Part shown: piece by piece, positions 15,847 through 26,573 of the stretch
How the letters are laid out: each line of letters starts with the position of its first letter
Position numbering within the stretch: position 1 is the stretch's first letter
Position numbers and translations under genes: made by a program
Notes under the pieces: model-generated
Databases searched by the model: none
What the model was told of the DNA's origin: nothing
Seen by the model: only the letters and a program-made list of their open reading frames with translations
Assembly: GCA_002730875.1 (NCBI GenBank)
Contig: PCBI01000005.1
Span: forward strand, 806,001 to 870,000
Direction of reading: 5' to 3'
DNA length: 64,000 nt
Source of the DNA: Spirochaetaceae bacterium
Lineage (GTDB): Bacteria > Spirochaetota > Leptospiria > Leptospirales > Leptonemataceae

Positions 15847-16704
15847 CTATTTTTTCTGAGTGGTAGGGTCCCCGGCATCCAGGATCAGGGGGCCTTTGGT
15901 CTTTCCCTGAATGAACTGTTGAACTACCGGGTTGTCCGAGTTTCGGATCTCATCCGGCGTGCCCACCATTTCCACCTGACCCTGGTATAGAAATGTAATG
16001 CGATCCGCGATGAAGTAGGCGGATGCCATGTCATGGGTTACTACCACCTGGGTAACGCCCAGTTCCCGCTGAAGCTTTCGCACGAGCTCATTAAACACCT
16101 GACTCAGGACCGGATCCAGACCGGATGTAGGTTCATCGTAGAGAAGGATCTCCGGGTTGGTTGTAAGAGCGCGTGCGATGCCGGCCCTTTTCTTCATACC
16201 GCCGGAGATATTCGAAGGTAGCAGGTTCATGGCCGGCATCAACCCCATGTACTTAAGCTTTTCCTTTACGATGGCATCTATGTCTTCTTCCTTCACCAAT
16301 CTGTGTTCGCGCAAAGGGAGGGCCACGTTATCATACACGGAAAGCCAGTTGATGAGCGCCCCGCTCTGAAAAAGAACTCCCATCCGGCCTCGCAGTTTCT
16401 CCATTCTACTTTTTGAGGCGTGCACCATGGATTCGCCTTCGATGAGTACGTCTCCCTGGTCCGGTTTCAGAAGACCGATGATATGACGGATACTTACCGA
16501 CTTGCCGGTTCCGGAGCCTCCCAGAAGCACCATAACCTCCCCTCGGTTCACCTGAATATCCACGCCTTTTAGGATCTCTCTTTCGCCAAAGCCTTTGTGA
16601 ATACCCTTCATCTCTATGACTATATCGCCGTTGGAAGATGAGCCGGGGGTATTGTTGCTCTGATGGCTTTTTTCGGCCTTTTGGTTTTCTTCGTAAGGGT
16701 TCAT
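15847..16704 (-). CDS. mlaF: MlaF-type ABC transporter ATP-binding protein
   Basis: 285 residues with a complete ABC ATPase: Walker A GGSGTGKS (about 58-65), Q-loop [17 protein letters not shown] (diagnostic of the Mla/Mkl/Ttg2A group), signature [15 protein letters not shown] and Walker [14 protein letters not shown], with VVTHDM as the H-loop. It would drive phospholipid movement between the inner and outer membranes together with MlaE and MlaD encoded just upstream. The N-terminal 25 residues are polar and low in complexity. It is the last gene of the minus-strand run that begins at 19950. Confidence 0.93.
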   Translation of the reverse strand: MNPYEENQKAEKSHQSNNTPGSSSNGDIVIEMKGIHKGFGEREILKGVDIQVNRGEVMVLLGGSGTGKSVSIRHIIGLLKPDQGDVLIEGESMVHASKSRMEKLRGRMGVLFQSGALINWLSVYDNVALPLREHRLVKEEDIDAIVKEKLKYMGLMPAMNLLPSNISGGMKKRAGIARALTTNPEILLYDEPTSGLDPVLSQVFNELVRKLQRELGVTQVVVTHDMASAYFIADRITFLYQGQVEMVGTPDEIRNSDNPVVQQFIQGKTKGPLILDAGDPTTQKK

Positions 16705-16858
16705 GTTCTATTTCCCGGATGCAGGTTTGGAAGCCAATGGAAGAGCGTTTGGTTTCCCGCCGTTCGACTTTGCCTGTGCCCTTCCGGGTGCCCCTGCATA
16801 CGACCCGGCAAGTCGCGAAAGCAAAGTGGAAAGTCGAGAAAGTAAATTCGCTCTACCA

Positions 16859-17701
16859 TCATAGCGGCGCTCCAGCGGCCAATCGCAGCATGGTAATCAG
16901 ATAGGCTTCCAGAAAGGAGACAGGAGCCTGGCTTTCACGTAGATCTTCGGCCAGGAGTCTGCCTTCGCGAAGGACCACAAGCAGGTCTCGCATGGATGCA
17001 TTCGTACGGTCCAGTAGTTCGGGGTCATGCAGTAGCAAACTCACGGTTCCTGTGCCCGGTGTGTTCATTGTATCTGTGGTCTGGGCAATGTTTCGCACGA
17101 TTCGTCGAATATCGCCACGGTTTTCGTTTACTACATCCGCAACAATTGTGAGCGGATCGTCGTAGTTGGAAGCCTGGACCAAACGACCGATGGGGCCATT
17201 GCCGCCGGGAAGGCTGCCAGTCTTTCTGAAGAAGAGCATTTCCTGGGAATTCCAGATTATCGGGTTCTGCGCCTCTCCGGCTTCTTTGCTTCCCGGTCGA
17301 ATATCGATGATCTTGTCGGAAATCACCGCAGGATAGCGGGTGTAGATTCGATGGTCCGGAAACAGAACGGGCTGAGTACGCATATTCAGAACAGCGATGA
17401 CCACCTGGCTTTCGCTGGGCCGGGCTGCCGCCGGGTCATCATCCAGAATGATTCGCCCCTTTGCGTCCAGCGGTGTGTAGCGCAGATAATTCACGTACCC
17501 TTGATCCACTCCCAGAACCTGGACCCGAGAGCCGATCCGGATTCCTTCCGCCGAACGTAGCACCACCGGGAAGTAGTACTGTAGGCCCCGGTCCTTTTCG
17601 GCAGGCATGAGTATGGTGATGCTCATCAGCCCAATAACCAGAACCCAGAACACAGTGCCGAATATTCCCACTGCAGATTTATGTAACCATTCAGGAATCA
17701 T
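16859..17701 (-). CDS. mlaD: MlaD-type MCE-domain substrate-binding protein
   Basis: 280 residues. One N-terminal transmembrane helix (about 10-32) anchors a periplasmic MCE domain beginning YYFPVVLRSAEGIRIGSRVQVLGVDQGYV (about 42-70). The rest is a helical tail. MCE proteins of this type form hexameric lipid conduits with MlaE/MlaF. The gene follows mlaE by 18 bases. A short ORF bridges its stop and the mlaF start. It is longer than E. coli MlaD (183 residues), mainly because of an insertion around the FPDHRIYTRYPAVISDKIIDI segment and the longer C-terminus. Confidence 0.88.
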   Translation of the reverse strand: MIPEWLHKSAVGIFGTVFWVLVIGLMSITILMPAEKDRGLQYYFPVVLRSAEGIRIGSRVQVLGVDQGYVNYLRYTPLDAKGRIILDDDPAAARPSESQVVIAVLNMRTQPVLFPDHRIYTRYPAVISDKIIDIRPGSKEAGEAQNPIIWNSQEMLFFRKTGSLPGGNGPIGRLVQASNYDDPLTIVADVVNENRGDIRRIVRNIAQTTDTMNTPGTGTVSLLLHDPELLDRTNASMRDLLVVLREGRLLAEDLRESQAPVSFLEAYLITMLRLAAGAPL

Positions 17702-17719
17702 TGATACTGGATACGCTCA

Positions 17720-18496
17720 TTAACGATAGAAAAGGGCCGTAGTGAAGTAACCGAATATAATGACAAAGAGATAGGATAGTACCACGGATTGTCGCACGGC
17801 CACACCGACGCCAATGGCTCCGCCGGTGGCGGTGAGCCCCTGCTGACAGGAAATGGCCGAAATTGTCAGGCCAAAGATCAAAGCCTTAAAGTTGCCTACC
17901 CATATGTCCTTTAGACCGGTGGTTCCAAGCAGCACCTCCATTACCAGGTTGAAATAAGTGGAGGTGTCCACCCCCAGCTGTGTTTTCGCCACCAGGGAAC
18001 CGCCCAGGACGCCCAGCAAGCTGGCATAGTTGGCAAGCACCGGAGTCATGATGCTGAACCCCACTACCCTCGGAAGAACCAGATATCTTACCGGGTTGAT
18101 GGACATCACTTCCAGTGCATCGATTTCTTCCGATACAGTCATGGTTCCGATTTCCGCCGCCATGGCCGAACCTACGGCCGCGGAAAGGATTAGCGCGGTC
18201 ATAAAGGGAGCCATTTCCCGGGTTAGGGCCACAACAATTACGTTCCCGATTTGCTCTTCCTGTCCGAAATCCTTCAGCGCCAGGCCAGTTTGTAGCGACA
18301 GAATCATGCCGGTAAACGTTGCCACCACACTCACTACGAAAAGGGATTTCAGGCCGGCCACATACATTTGCCGCAGGGTTTCCCGTCTCTTGAACCAGAG
18401 AAAGGGAAGCTGCAGGAACGTGCGAAACAGAAGCATCAAAGTGCTTCCGGCCCCCATTATCGGATCATAGATGTAGGTTCTTAGTAGCCAGATCAT
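17720..18496 (-). CDS. mlaE: MlaE-type ABC transporter permease
   Basis: 258 residues with five or six hydrophobic segments and the MlaE marks: [12 protein letters not shown], the cytoplasmic loop [28 protein letters not shown] (about 116-143) that docks on MlaF, and the C-terminal [28 protein letters not shown]. It is the inner-membrane core of the phospholipid transporter. Its start overlaps the stop of the envelope protein gene upstream by four bases, so these two are translationally coupled. Confidence 0.93.
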   Translation of the reverse strand: MIWLLRTYIYDPIMGAGSTLMLLFRTFLQLPFLWFKRRETLRQMYVAGLKSLFVVSVVATFTGMILSLQTGLALKDFGQEEQIGNVIVVALTREMAPFMTALILSAAVGSAMAAEIGTMTVSEEIDALEVMSINPVRYLVLPRVVGFSIMTPVLANYASLLGVLGGSLVAKTQLGVDTSTYFNLVMEVLLGTTGLKDIWVGNFKALIFGLTISAISCQQGLTATGGAIGVGVAVRQSVVLSYLFVIIFGYFTTALFYR

Positions 18497-19950
18497 AACT
18501 TGAACCAGAGTAGATTTAGGTAATGTCGCATGGTCCCTTCTTCATCCGGAATGTGGCTATAGCCCAGCAGTCCGCCCAGCAATAGAAACTCCGTTCTACG
18601 CGGGGCATCGTGGTAGTCAAACCCTGCGAAAAAAACATGATTCTCATCTTTGTTCCATCGTTGCGAGTAAAGCCTGAATAGCATGCCAAAATACTTATCC
18701 CCGTTGCTTTCCCTTCTCCATTCCACAATGGAATACAACGGCCCCCAGATGCGGTCCATGGTATCGTCTGGAAAAGGCCAGAGCGAAATGGTCTGCCAGC
18801 CGGTGCCTCGGGCCGGATCGTCATAGTAGTGGAAGAGCGGCCAGACTTTGAGCGAATGAGCCTGCAGATTCTCCCGGGGATAGAATCTGTCATGGTTGTA
18901 GTAGAACGGAATTAGAAAATCGTACTCGGAACGAACGCTGTTGGATGTAGTGCTCAGTTGACCGGCCAGAAGCAGGTAGAAGTCCATGGTCTTCTGGTAG
19001 GGCAACTCTTCGTTTCCATACCTGTAGGAAGCGTAGAATGGAAAGATCACACGCTTGGAAATATACGGATTCTTGCCTTCTATGTCCTGGTAGAGAAACC
19101 AGAGGGCTCGAAACTCGCTGGCTTCTCTTTGTTTGTCGTAGCCCCAGGCGACCAGGGAAAAGGGATAGAGTATAGAATGAGAGGACATGTCTCCCGAGTC
19201 CGACCACTTTCGCGCGTAGAAAGGGAAGAACATGAAATGATGACGGGGATCTTTCTTGTGTAGATCCGTGCTGCCCCATTGGAATATGGGCCACAGAACC
19301 GACTTGTAATCGTAGGATCCTCTGTGCAGTTTCCTGGAATAGAACGGAAGAAACCGGAAATCCGAACGGACCCTTCCATCCCCGCCCCACATAATTAGCG
19401 GCCACAGGATGGAATGAGCGCTGTAGCGGCGATGCGACCAGTTCGTATAAAGCGGAAAGGCGACGAAACCGATTTCGGACCAGCCGAGCTTATTTCTGAT
19501 TCTACCATAGATGGGAAAGATGCTGAAGTATTGCTCCCTTTCCGTGTTCCCGTAACCCCAGTAGAATAGCGGGGCCAGAAACAAATCCGAATCCTGTTTT
19601 TCCTTCTCCCGGTACCGGTCCTCTCCAGTAAAAAGGAAGAGGAAAGTCCATTTCCTCCAGTAGTTCGTTCCGTGCTCATAGAAGATCGGATAAAGAACGG
19701 TGTTAAAATCGTAGGCCTTCTCGTCGGATTCGTAGGTGGAATAAAGCGGATGGATGGTCCATTCCAACTGGCCCGGGCTGGATGTATGATCGTAGAGAAA
19801 TAGAAATTGATAGTAATCCCGGGAGGCCTCGCCTTCGATCTGAACTGGCATTCGGGCCTGCAGAGACTCCGCGCTCATCAGAAGGACCATCAATGCCGGG
19901 AAAAGAAAGCCGGCTCGTAGCCCGAAGAACGCTGCCAGTGCTGATCTCAC
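18493..19950 (-). CDS. Exported envelope protein with repeated aromatic motifs, Mla operon
   Basis: 485 residues starting at GTG 19950, with a signal peptide of about 32 residues (cleavage near SLQA). The mature part is unusually rich in Trp, Tyr and Phe and is built of irregular repeats of the type [14 protein letters not shown], [13 protein letters not shown] and [15 protein letters not shown], alternating with FxFFPFYxRK strands. This suggests a beta-rich outer-membrane or periplasmic protein. I do not recognise a characterised family. It is translationally coupled to mlaE, which suggests it is the outer-membrane partner, or a surface component, of the phospholipid transport system in this lineage. 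Confidence 0.7.
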   Translation of the reverse strand: MRSALAAFFGLRAGFLFPALMVLLMSAESLQARMPVQIEGEASRDYYQFLFLYDHTSSPGQLEWTIHPLYSTYESDEKAYDFNTVLYPIFYEHGTNYWRKWTFLFLFTGEDRYREKEKQDSDLFLAPLFYWGYGNTEREQYFSIFPIYGRIRNKLGWSEIGFVAFPLYTNWSHRRYSAHSILWPLIMWGGDGRVRSDFRFLPFYSRKLHRGSYDYKSVLWPIFQWGSTDLHKKDPRHHFMFFPFYARKWSDSGDMSSHSILYPFSLVAWGYDKQREASEFRALWFLYQDIEGKNPYISKRVIFPFYASYRYGNEELPYQKTMDFYLLLAGQLSTTSNSVRSEYDFLIPFYYNHDRFYPRENLQAHSLKVWPLFHYYDDPARGTGWQTISLWPFPDDTMDRIWGPLYSIVEWRRESNGDKYFGMLFRLYSQRWNKDENHVFFAGFDYHDAPRRTEFLLLGGLLGYSHIPDEEGTMRHYLNLLWFKL

Positions 19951-20192
19951 AGGACATTACTGAAAGGAGCAGTCCTTAACGTAAACGGAAAATCCACAGG
20001 TTAATCTCCCGGTTGCTGTTTTATGGCCTTCCAGGGTTGCTGTGCCCACGGTGGAAATCATGCTGCGCTCCGTCGTTGTCTCCGCTTCTAAAGGAGGCCC
20101 GGTTACGGGTTGCGCCGAAAAGATCTCTAGTGTACGCACTGAATTCTAACAGAATCGCAGTTCTCAAGAAATAAAGCCGAAAGCCATCTCAA

Positions 20193-21971
20193 TCAAGGAC
20201 GAACCCTGCCGATGCCCGGATGCCGCAGTAGTGTGCGAAAAACGCCTTCGTCGAATGTTACGATTTGCCAATCCTCCCAGAAGCCCTGGAAGCGAATGGC
20301 GCTTTCCTCGTTGGAGGGCTCCGGTGGCCACATGTAGATATGGACCGTTCGCTCTTTCATGTAATCCAGCGAAGCTTCCTTTTCGTGGCCGATCTTACCC
20401 CTTTCAGAGAGGACCTGCCGCGCCAGTTTTCGGTCTGTAAGTCCGGTGGAGGCTTCCAGAGCATACACGGGATCCATGTAATAAATGATGAACGCCGCTC
20501 CGCCATGGAAAGCCAGGCGAAGCCCAGATCCTCGGACCACGTCTCTGTATTGGCGGGCTCGACTGGAAAGTTCTTCCAAGACCTCTCTGGGATAATACAG
20601 TCTTTCTTCTACGATGCCATGAATATCAGGCGCCCTTTTGGATGCGCGAAGTTCCTTATAGGGGTCTATGCGAAGCAACGGCATTAAAGCCAGGAGGAAT
20701 ACCAGTGTGAAGAAAGCGGAACCCGTCAGGATCGGTTGCCGGGAATCAATCTTTACCAGTATGGACCGGAGTCCCAGGGAAAGGCCGGATCCTATGAAGA
20801 AGCATAGAGGCGCAAGTACAGGGATCAGAAATCGTGCGAACATAAAATCCCCACCTACAAAAATGATATAGCCGTGCCAGGCAACTACGGTCAAAAGCAG
20901 AGGGCGGAGGCCGTGGGGTAATTGTCGCTTTCGGAGAAAGGCCAGGGTCGCAATCGCCATCAAAACAGGTAGATAAAAATAGGAAGAGTAGAAAAGCGCC
21001 AGGTAGCGAACTCCTTGATCGGGGTAAGGATCGTACGCGGATTTCGCATAGAAAGTGTTGGGAAAAAAGGACTGATAGTAATAAAGCCGCCAGCTCTGGT
21101 ATAGAATCAGAACAATAAGGGGCCCGGCAAGTAGTGCTATCGTGGCACCGGACAACCAGCGCCATCGGGAGGGATCGGTTCGCCTTCGTTGGGGTTCGTT
21201 CCCCGGGCCAGTTTCAGTCATTGTCTTCGGCCGCTCGGACCGCTCAGGCAGCTTTGACGGCTGCGCCTCCGGTGGCTTCCCGGCAAGGTTAATCAGAATT
21301 CGTCGGAACAAATTATCGCTACTTAATCGCTGTACAAGAATTCCAGAGGATACGGAGAGATAGCCGAATGCCAGAAAGATCACCCCGTCCGGCCGCAGTA
21401 AACAGGCCAGAGTTAGAAGCCAGAGCCCCGCCGCCTGGCGGTTTCGCACCCAGAGGGAATAGATCCCCGCCCACACGCAGGCAGCAAAGGCCATGGTTTC
21501 CAGACCCGATGTAGCGAAGACATGCATATGGTGGATGCCCGCCAGAAGGAGTGTCGTTATGAGCAGGGCAACCGATTGCATTTCATTGTCTTGCCTTCGG
21601 CCATGAACCGGGCCAGTCTGCGGAGCTTTCGCGGGTCTGCCCGTCCGAAAACCAGCCCAGGCCAGACCGGAAAGCAGAAGTAAATACATAGTTATCGAAA
21701 TCGCATTACTGAATTGTTCGGCGGGAAGCCCCAGGGCCAGTCCGCAGAAGACCGCCAGAGTCCAGAGAAAGTTAGTGAAGCCTTCGACGAATTCCCCTGC
21801 ATTGAAAACCAGTCCCTGGCCTCGGAGCAGATGGAGCGCGTAGCGGAAAGAGATAAAGGCGTCATCGCTGACCCAGCGCAGTCGGATCGCTTCGTAGACC
21901 GCCCGGCCCAGATACAGGGCCATAAATCCAATGAGCGCTACCTTAAGAATTCGATGCTTACCGTTATGCAT
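20193..21971 (-). CDS. GT-C-like polytopic membrane protein (arabinosyltransferase/AftB-like)
   Basis: 592 residues with about ten membrane segments. The first periplasmic loop reads SDDAFISFRYALHLL (about 35-49), followed by GQGLVFNAGEFVEGFTNFLW. This Asp-Asp motif is shared by lipid-phosphosugar-dependent GT-C glycosyltransferases of the AftB/PMT superfamily. A long polar insertion lies around residues 225-275. The C-terminal soluble region (after about 420) has RDVVRGSGLRLAFHGGAAFI. It probably adds sugars to a cell-envelope glycan; donor and acceptor are unknown. An AAAGG site precedes the ATG at 21971. It is divergent from the acyltransferase at 22196. Confidence 0.7.
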   Translation of the reverse strand: MHNGKHRILKVALIGFMALYLGRAVYEAIRLRWVSDDAFISFRYALHLLRGQGLVFNAGEFVEGFTNFLWTLAVFCGLALGLPAEQFSNAISITMYLLLLSGLAWAGFRTGRPAKAPQTGPVHGRRQDNEMQSVALLITTLLLAGIHHMHVFATSGLETMAFAACVWAGIYSLWVRNRQAAGLWLLTLACLLRPDGVIFLAFGYLSVSSGILVQRLSSDNLFRRILINLAGKPPEAQPSKLPERSERPKTMTETGPGNEPQRRRTDPSRWRWLSGATIALLAGPLIVLILYQSWRLYYYQSFFPNTFYAKSAYDPYPDQGVRYLALFYSSYFYLPVLMAIATLAFLRKRQLPHGLRPLLLTVVAWHGYIIFVGGDFMFARFLIPVLAPLCFFIGSGLSLGLRSILVKIDSRQPILTGSAFFTLVFLLALMPLLRIDPYKELRASKRAPDIHGIVEERLYYPREVLEELSSRARQYRDVVRGSGLRLAFHGGAAFIIYYMDPVYALEASTGLTDRKLARQVLSERGKIGHEKEASLDYMKERTVHIYMWPPEPSNEESAIRFQGFWEDWQIVTFDEGVFRTLLRHPGIGRVRP

Positions 21972-22195
21972 GAAAAAGCCTTTCTGTGTTTAACTGCGAG
22001 ACATAGCTCTGCAGCGGGTGGGCGGCGCTGGAAACCGGACCATTCTCCCGGTTTAGCGATCCCCGGTTCTTATTGGGAGCGCCTTTGAGGGCGCATTGAC
22101 CCGACGGCAGAAGTCTCTTTTTTGCTCGACCCATGGACATTGGCTGCATTCTTCGAATGATACCAGATTCTCAGACGGGGATGATACATTCAATG

Positions 22196-23434
22196 CAGAA
22201 GTGGAAGGATTATTTCTTTGGAGTTTTCTATACCGATCCCCGAGAAATAGGCAGTCTGAACGGCATTCGCAGTCTGGCCATTTTCATGCTCTTCTATGTG
22301 CATCTGTTTCGGTTTCTGCCCAATGTAGACCAGAGTCAGGGGTGGTTGCGGAACTTCCTGGATAATGGCTCCCAGAGTATCGATATGTTTTTCGTGCTCA
22401 GCGGATTTTTGATTTCCGGCCCGCTTATGCGTCAGCTGGATCGAAAAGGCACCCTGGATCTTAAGAACTTCTACTTGAAGCGATCCCTTCGAATTTTTCC
22501 GCCTTATTTCATTTTCTGTGCGATACAGTACTTCGTATTTATCCCCGCAGCGGCCAAATGGAACCCCGCCTATGGCGAAAACAGCTGGAGAATCATTTTT
22601 GATATTCTCTATGTTAGCAATTACTGGCACGGAACCATTTTTCATGGCTGGTCCCTTTCTCTGGAGGAGCAGTTCTATCTGCTATTTCCCTTCCTGCTTC
22701 TTCTGGTTTTTCCCCGACTGGGCAAACGAGGCAGGCTTGCATTCCTGGTAACCTTTACCGCCATCCCTCTGGTTTTTCGCGCAATCTATCTATATTCCGT
22801 TATCCTCGCCGCTCCGGAAGCGCAACACATTGACCTATACAACAAGGGTATCTATTATCCTTTCCATGGTCATTATGACTCCATCTTCATTGGAATCATT
22901 CTGGCCTATCTATACGACAATTACCGGGATTGGATGAACCAGTTGTTCACCAACAACGTAATTTTCTATTCGGTGCAAACGGTGGCCTGGCTGGGAATCA
23001 TCGCGTATTCCTTTCTGGTTTTTGAATTCAAAACATCAATCGAGAGCATGGTGATTCGGTTTCCTCTTTTCAGCACTCTATGGGCCCTGGTGATGCTCAC
23101 CAGTATGAAGGAAGGCACAATCATAAATCGGCTACTGTCCTTTAAGATTTACAGTCCCATCGCCAAGCTCTCATACTGCGCTTATCTCATTCACATTGCC
23201 ATAATGACTCCTCTGATCCGAAAATGGTTTGTGGAGCGCGGAGAGGACGGATTACCGCGGTTTGTGTACGTGCAGCAATGGGAGGTGCTTCCCTATTCCG
23301 TGGTCATGGGGTTGATCATTCTGGGCGCTGCCTACTTGTATCATCTGGTTGCGGAGCGTCCCTTCATGATCCTGAAAGAGAAATATGCCGGTAAACAGAT
23401 CAGTTTTGAAAAGGTGCAGGGCGCCGGAAGTTGA
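22196..23434 (+). CDS. Acyltransferase family 3 (OafA/YrhL-like) membrane protein
   Basis: 412 residues from ATG 22196. I chose this start because MQKWKDYFFGVF then lines up with the first residues of the paralogue at 25231 (MSGLRSYFFDVF); an upstream start at 22133 would add 21 unrelated residues. Family marks are SLNGIRSLAIFMLFYVHLFRF (the active-site region, in which this subfamily carries YVH/YSH), FFVLSGFLISG, and FHGWSLSLEEQFYLLFP. Ten or so membrane helices follow. These proteins O-acylate sugars in peptidoglycan, LPS or polysaccharide from acyl-CoA. Two short inverted repeats (22032-22054 and 22079-22094) lie in the gap upstream. Confidence 0.85.
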   Translation, partial: QKWKDYFFGVFYTDPREIGSLNGIRSLAIFMLFYVHLFRFLPNVDQSQGWLRNFLDNGSQSIDMFFVLSGFLISGPLMRQLDRKGTLDLKNFYLKRSLRIFPPYFIFCAIQYFVFIPAAAKWNPAYGENSWRIIFDILYVSNYWHGTIFHGWSLSLEEQFYLLFPFLLLLVFPRLGKRGRLAFLVTFTAIPLVFRAIYLYSVILAAPEAQHIDLYNKGIYYPFHGHYDSIFIGIILAYLYDNYRDWMNQLFTNNVIFYSVQTVAWLGIIAYSFLVFEFKTSIESMVIRFPLFSTLWALVMLTSMKEGTIINRLLSFKIYSPIAKLSYCAYLIHIAIMTPLIRKWFVERGEDGLPRFVYVQQWEVLPYSVVMGLIILGAAYLYHLVAERPFMILKEKYAGKQISFEKVQGAGS

Positions 23435-23500
23435 AATAGTCGGGCATTTTTACTCGACCCGGCAGGCACCGATCAAATCATTTCCCCCGAGGAGCCAACC

Positions 23501-25189
23501 ATGCCATTGAATCTGGAAAACCCACTGAAAAATAGACCAAATACACAAAGCCCGGACAACGGAAGTTCCAAAACAACCGTTACCACTCAGGCAAAGAGCA
23601 GCCATCCAGATTCCCCTTACGAAAAGGCGCTGAAGATGGGCCAGGATCTGGTGGAGCGTCCCTACCGTGGCGGCGGTACCCGAAGGATCACGGTTCAACA
23701 CTCAAAAGACCGAATGACCGTGTTCGAACGGATCAAAGTGCTTACACAGCAGGAACCCAATCTGATTTTCCAGAACTGGGGAAATCAACTGGATGGGGCC
23801 AGCATTGTTACAGGAATACTAAAAATCGGTAATCGCGATGTAGCCATCTATGGTCATGACTTTACGAACCGCGCCGGCTCCATGGATGCGACTAACGGCG
23901 CAAAATTGGCGCGATTGATCTACATGGCCGGCGAAAAAGGCATTCCCCTTATCGGCATGAACGACTCGGCGGGCGCATTCGTTCCGGCCGGCGTTGGCGG
24001 ACTGGATGGTTACTCCGAAGCTTTTGCTGCGCTGCGGCGAGTTTCCGGCGTTGTGCCTTCGATCATGCTGATGTTTGGCTTCAATGCCGGTGGGGGATCT
24101 TATCTGCCCCGTCAGGGTAGCTTCATGATCCAGCACCATGACACCTTTTTCGGTCTTACCGGACCGCAGGTTGTGAAGGACGTTCTGGGCGAAGAAGTGA
24201 CTCCCGATGAACTGGGCGGTCCCGGAGTCCATGGAAAAAGCGGCGTTGTAGACATTGTGGCCAACGATGAGCTGGGAGCTCTACGAAAAGCCCTGCGTCT
24301 GCTTAGCTACATTCCGGACAATAACCACAGCCTGGCCCCGTTCCACGAAACCAGCGATCCCACCGATCGATTCATTTACGAAGAGGACATTCTTCTTAGA
24401 AGAACCTTTAACTCGCCGGCGGGCTTCAACACTCCGTTTGACATTACTCTGATGATTCAGAACATTTTTGACCACGGCGAATACTTCGAAATGCAGCCCC
24501 AGCGCGCGCGTAACCTGATCACATGCTTCGGTCGACTGGGTGGGCATGTTGTTGGAATTCTTGCCAACAACTCCGCCGTGGCCAGTGGACAAATCGATAT
24601 CGATGCAGCTTTCAAAGGGGCGCGATTTACTCGTTTCTGCAACCTGTATAACATTCCTGTGATCTTCTTCGAAGACACCACAGGGTTCTTGCCCGGAAAA
24701 GAGCAAGAGTCCGGAGGGATTGTTCAGGCCGGTAGAGCGCTGCTGGATTCCATTATCGACCTGCGGGTTCCGCGATTCCTGGTAATTGTGCGAAATGCCT
24801 TTGGCGGGGCGTACGCAACCTGGAACTCCTATCACGTGGGCGCGGACATGGTCTTTACTTTGCCTACCGCACGGGTGGCTGTTATGGGACCTGCAGGAAA
24901 GGAATTCGTTTACAAGAAGGAAATGCAGGAAGCCCGAAAAGAGGCGGCTGCGCTGCAGAAAGAAGGTAAAGCCGAAGAGGCGAAAGCGCATCTGGATCGC
25001 ATCACTAAAGAGCTTACCGACCGATATGAAGCGGATCTGATGAACCCCAAGGAAGCTCTGTCCCTGGGCTCCATTTCCAGGGTAATGATGCCCGGGGAGA
25101 GCCGAAAGCTTCTGGCTTCCAATCTGGACTTCTACATGCGTCACTATGAGCCATCGGCTATGTCCGGTCCTCAGCGCGAATTCCATTAA
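23501..25189 (+). CDS. Acyl-CoA carboxylase carboxyltransferase (beta) subunit
   Basis: 562 residues with a GAGGAG site nine bases before the ATG. It has the double crotonase-fold arrangement of propionyl-/methylcrotonyl-CoA carboxylase beta chains. The N-half holds [22 protein letters not shown] (about 151-172) and [17 protein letters not shown], and the C-half holds [19 protein letters not shown] and [21 protein letters not shown] with the conserved oxyanion glycines. It transfers CO2 from biotin to an acyl-CoA. No biotin carboxylase or biotin-carrier gene is in the window, so partners must be elsewhere. It lies between two paralogous acyltransferase genes, with 66 and 41 bases either side. 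Confidence 0.9.
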   Translation: MPLNLENPLKNRPNTQSPDNGSSKTTVTTQAKSSHPDSPYEKALKMGQDLVERPYRGGGTRRITVQHSKDRMTVFERIKVLTQQEPNLIFQNWGNQLDGASIVTGILKIGNRDVAIYGHDFTNRAGSMDATNGAKLARLIYMAGEKGIPLIGMNDSAGAFVPAGVGGLDGYSEAFAALRRVSGVVPSIMLMFGFNAGGGSYLPRQGSFMIQHHDTFFGLTGPQVVKDVLGEEVTPDELGGPGVHGKSGVVDIVANDELGALRKALRLLSYIPDNNHSLAPFHETSDPTDRFIYEEDILLRRTFNSPAGFNTPFDITLMIQNIFDHGEYFEMQPQRARNLITCFGRLGGHVVGILANNSAVASGQIDIDAAFKGARFTRFCNLYNIPVIFFEDTTGFLPGKEQESGGIVQAGRALLDSIIDLRVPRFLVIVRNAFGGAYATWNSYHVGADMVFTLPTARVAVMGPAGKEFVYKKEMQEARKEAAALQKEGKAEEAKAHLDRITKELTDRYEADLMNPKEALSLGSISRVMMPGESRKLLASNLDFYMRHYEPSAMSGPQREFH

Positions 25190-25230
25190 TCTGCGCTGTC
25201 AGACAAATTAGCTATTGGTCGGGGGTATCT

Positions 25231-26445
25231 ATGTCCGGATTGCGTTCATACTTCTTTGATGTGTTCAAAGCGCATCCGGCGGAGATACTTAGCCTGAATG
25301 GCATTCGTAGCGTTTCCTTTTTCATGGTAATCTATAGCCATCTGTATCGCAGTTATGCCACTCGAATAGCCAGCGACGAAAACCAGTGGATTACCAATTT
25401 CCTGATGAATGGCTCCCTTTGCATGGATGCCTTCTTTGTTCTCAGCGGTTTCCTCATTGGCGGTCAATTGATTCGGGAAATCCGGGATACCCAGGGGATC
25501 AAGCTGGGGAAATTCTTTCTTAAGCGCGTTATTCGAATCTTTCCTCCCTATTATCTATTCCTTCTGATTCAGTACCTGCTCCTCTCGAACGCCGCAAAGA
25601 GCGCCCCGCCGGAACTGGCCGCACAGATTGCCGAAGGCCTGGATCGCATGATCTATGACTGGCTCTATTTGACTGATTACATTCACGGAATCATGATTCA
25701 TGGTTGGTCGCTCAGCGTTGAAGAGAAGTTTTATTTAACGTTACCGTTCTTGCTCCTCCTCATAGGACGGATCCAGAACCCCAGGTTTCAAATCGGCGCT
25801 TTGATGGGACTGTTCACGATTCCAACAATCATCCGTGCCGTCTCTTTCGTTTTGCTGGCTAACGATGGCACCATCAGTCACGAGCATTACAATCAATTCG
25901 TATACTATCCCTATCATAGCCGCATGGATTCGCTCTTTCTGGGCGTGGCGCTGGCTGCAGTTTACGTGTATTATCCGGACGCGCTGCAGGAATTCATAAA
26001 CAGCAAAAAGAACCAGATCCTGGGTCGACTGGCTGTGGCCCTCATTCTGCTGCTTATGGTAATAACCGACGAAACGAATGCCGGGATCTTTACCGCCATC
26101 TTTCGACTGCCGGTATCCGCATTTGCCTGGTTGGCTTTGATTCTGCTGACTTTCCGAAAGGACAGTTGGCTGGGTAAGTTCTTCTCCCTTCGTATATTTG
26201 TTCCCATAGCCCGGGTTTCCTATTGTAGCTACATAATTCACCTGGCTCTCCTGGGAGTCCTTGCCCGGATCTTTATCGGCTACGAAAGCATTACCTATAC
26301 TCAGATCTTTATCTGGTTCATTCCGCTGGGCGCGCTGATTCTTTCTATCGGTTACCTTTACTACCTATTTGCCGAAAGACCGTTTCTGGCTCTCAAGGAA
26401 AAGGCGTTCGGAAGAAAGCCGGCCTTGAACCGTCTGCCTTCTTGA
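25231..26445 (+). CDS. Acyltransferase family 3 (OafA-like), paralogue of the 22196 gene
   Basis: 404 residues behind a GGGGG-type site. It matches the protein at 22196 along its length: SLNGIRSVSFFMVIYSHLYR, then FFVLSGFLIGGQLIREI, then IHGWSLSVEEKFYLTLPFLLL, then a shared C-terminal LFAERPFLALKEK. It is a polytopic inner-membrane protein likely to O-acylate an envelope glycan. The two copies flank the carboxyltransferase gene and probably arose by duplication; they have diverged well beyond recent copies. Confidence 0.85.
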   Translation: MSGLRSYFFDVFKAHPAEILSLNGIRSVSFFMVIYSHLYRSYATRIASDENQWITNFLMNGSLCMDAFFVLSGFLIGGQLIREIRDTQGIKLGKFFLKRVIRIFPPYYLFLLIQYLLLSNAAKSAPPELAAQIAEGLDRMIYDWLYLTDYIHGIMIHGWSLSVEEKFYLTLPFLLLLIGRIQNPRFQIGALMGLFTIPTIIRAVSFVLLANDGTISHEHYNQFVYYPYHSRMDSLFLGVALAAVYVYYPDALQEFINSKKNQILGRLAVALILLLMVITDETNAGIFTAIFRLPVSAFAWLALILLTFRKDSWLGKFFSLRIFVPIARVSYCSYIIHLALLGVLARIFIGYESITYTQIFIWFIPLGALILSIGYLYYLFAERPFLALKEKAFGRKPALNRLPS

Positions 26446-26573
26446 TTCCGCTCTGTTCGGCGACGAATGTTTCCAGAAGGAGTTCATGGCACAGCTTCGC
26501 AGATGCGCCCGGTAGTGTTCTTGAGCTACCCTTGCTGTGCTTGCGGACCGAGTGAATCGCTGGTCCCAGGTGC

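Noticed and set aside
19957-20139. 60-codon minus-strand ORF between the envelope protein and GT-C gene
   Set aside because: GTG start, no ribosome site, no recognisable motif; the sequence is not repeated elsewhere in the window.
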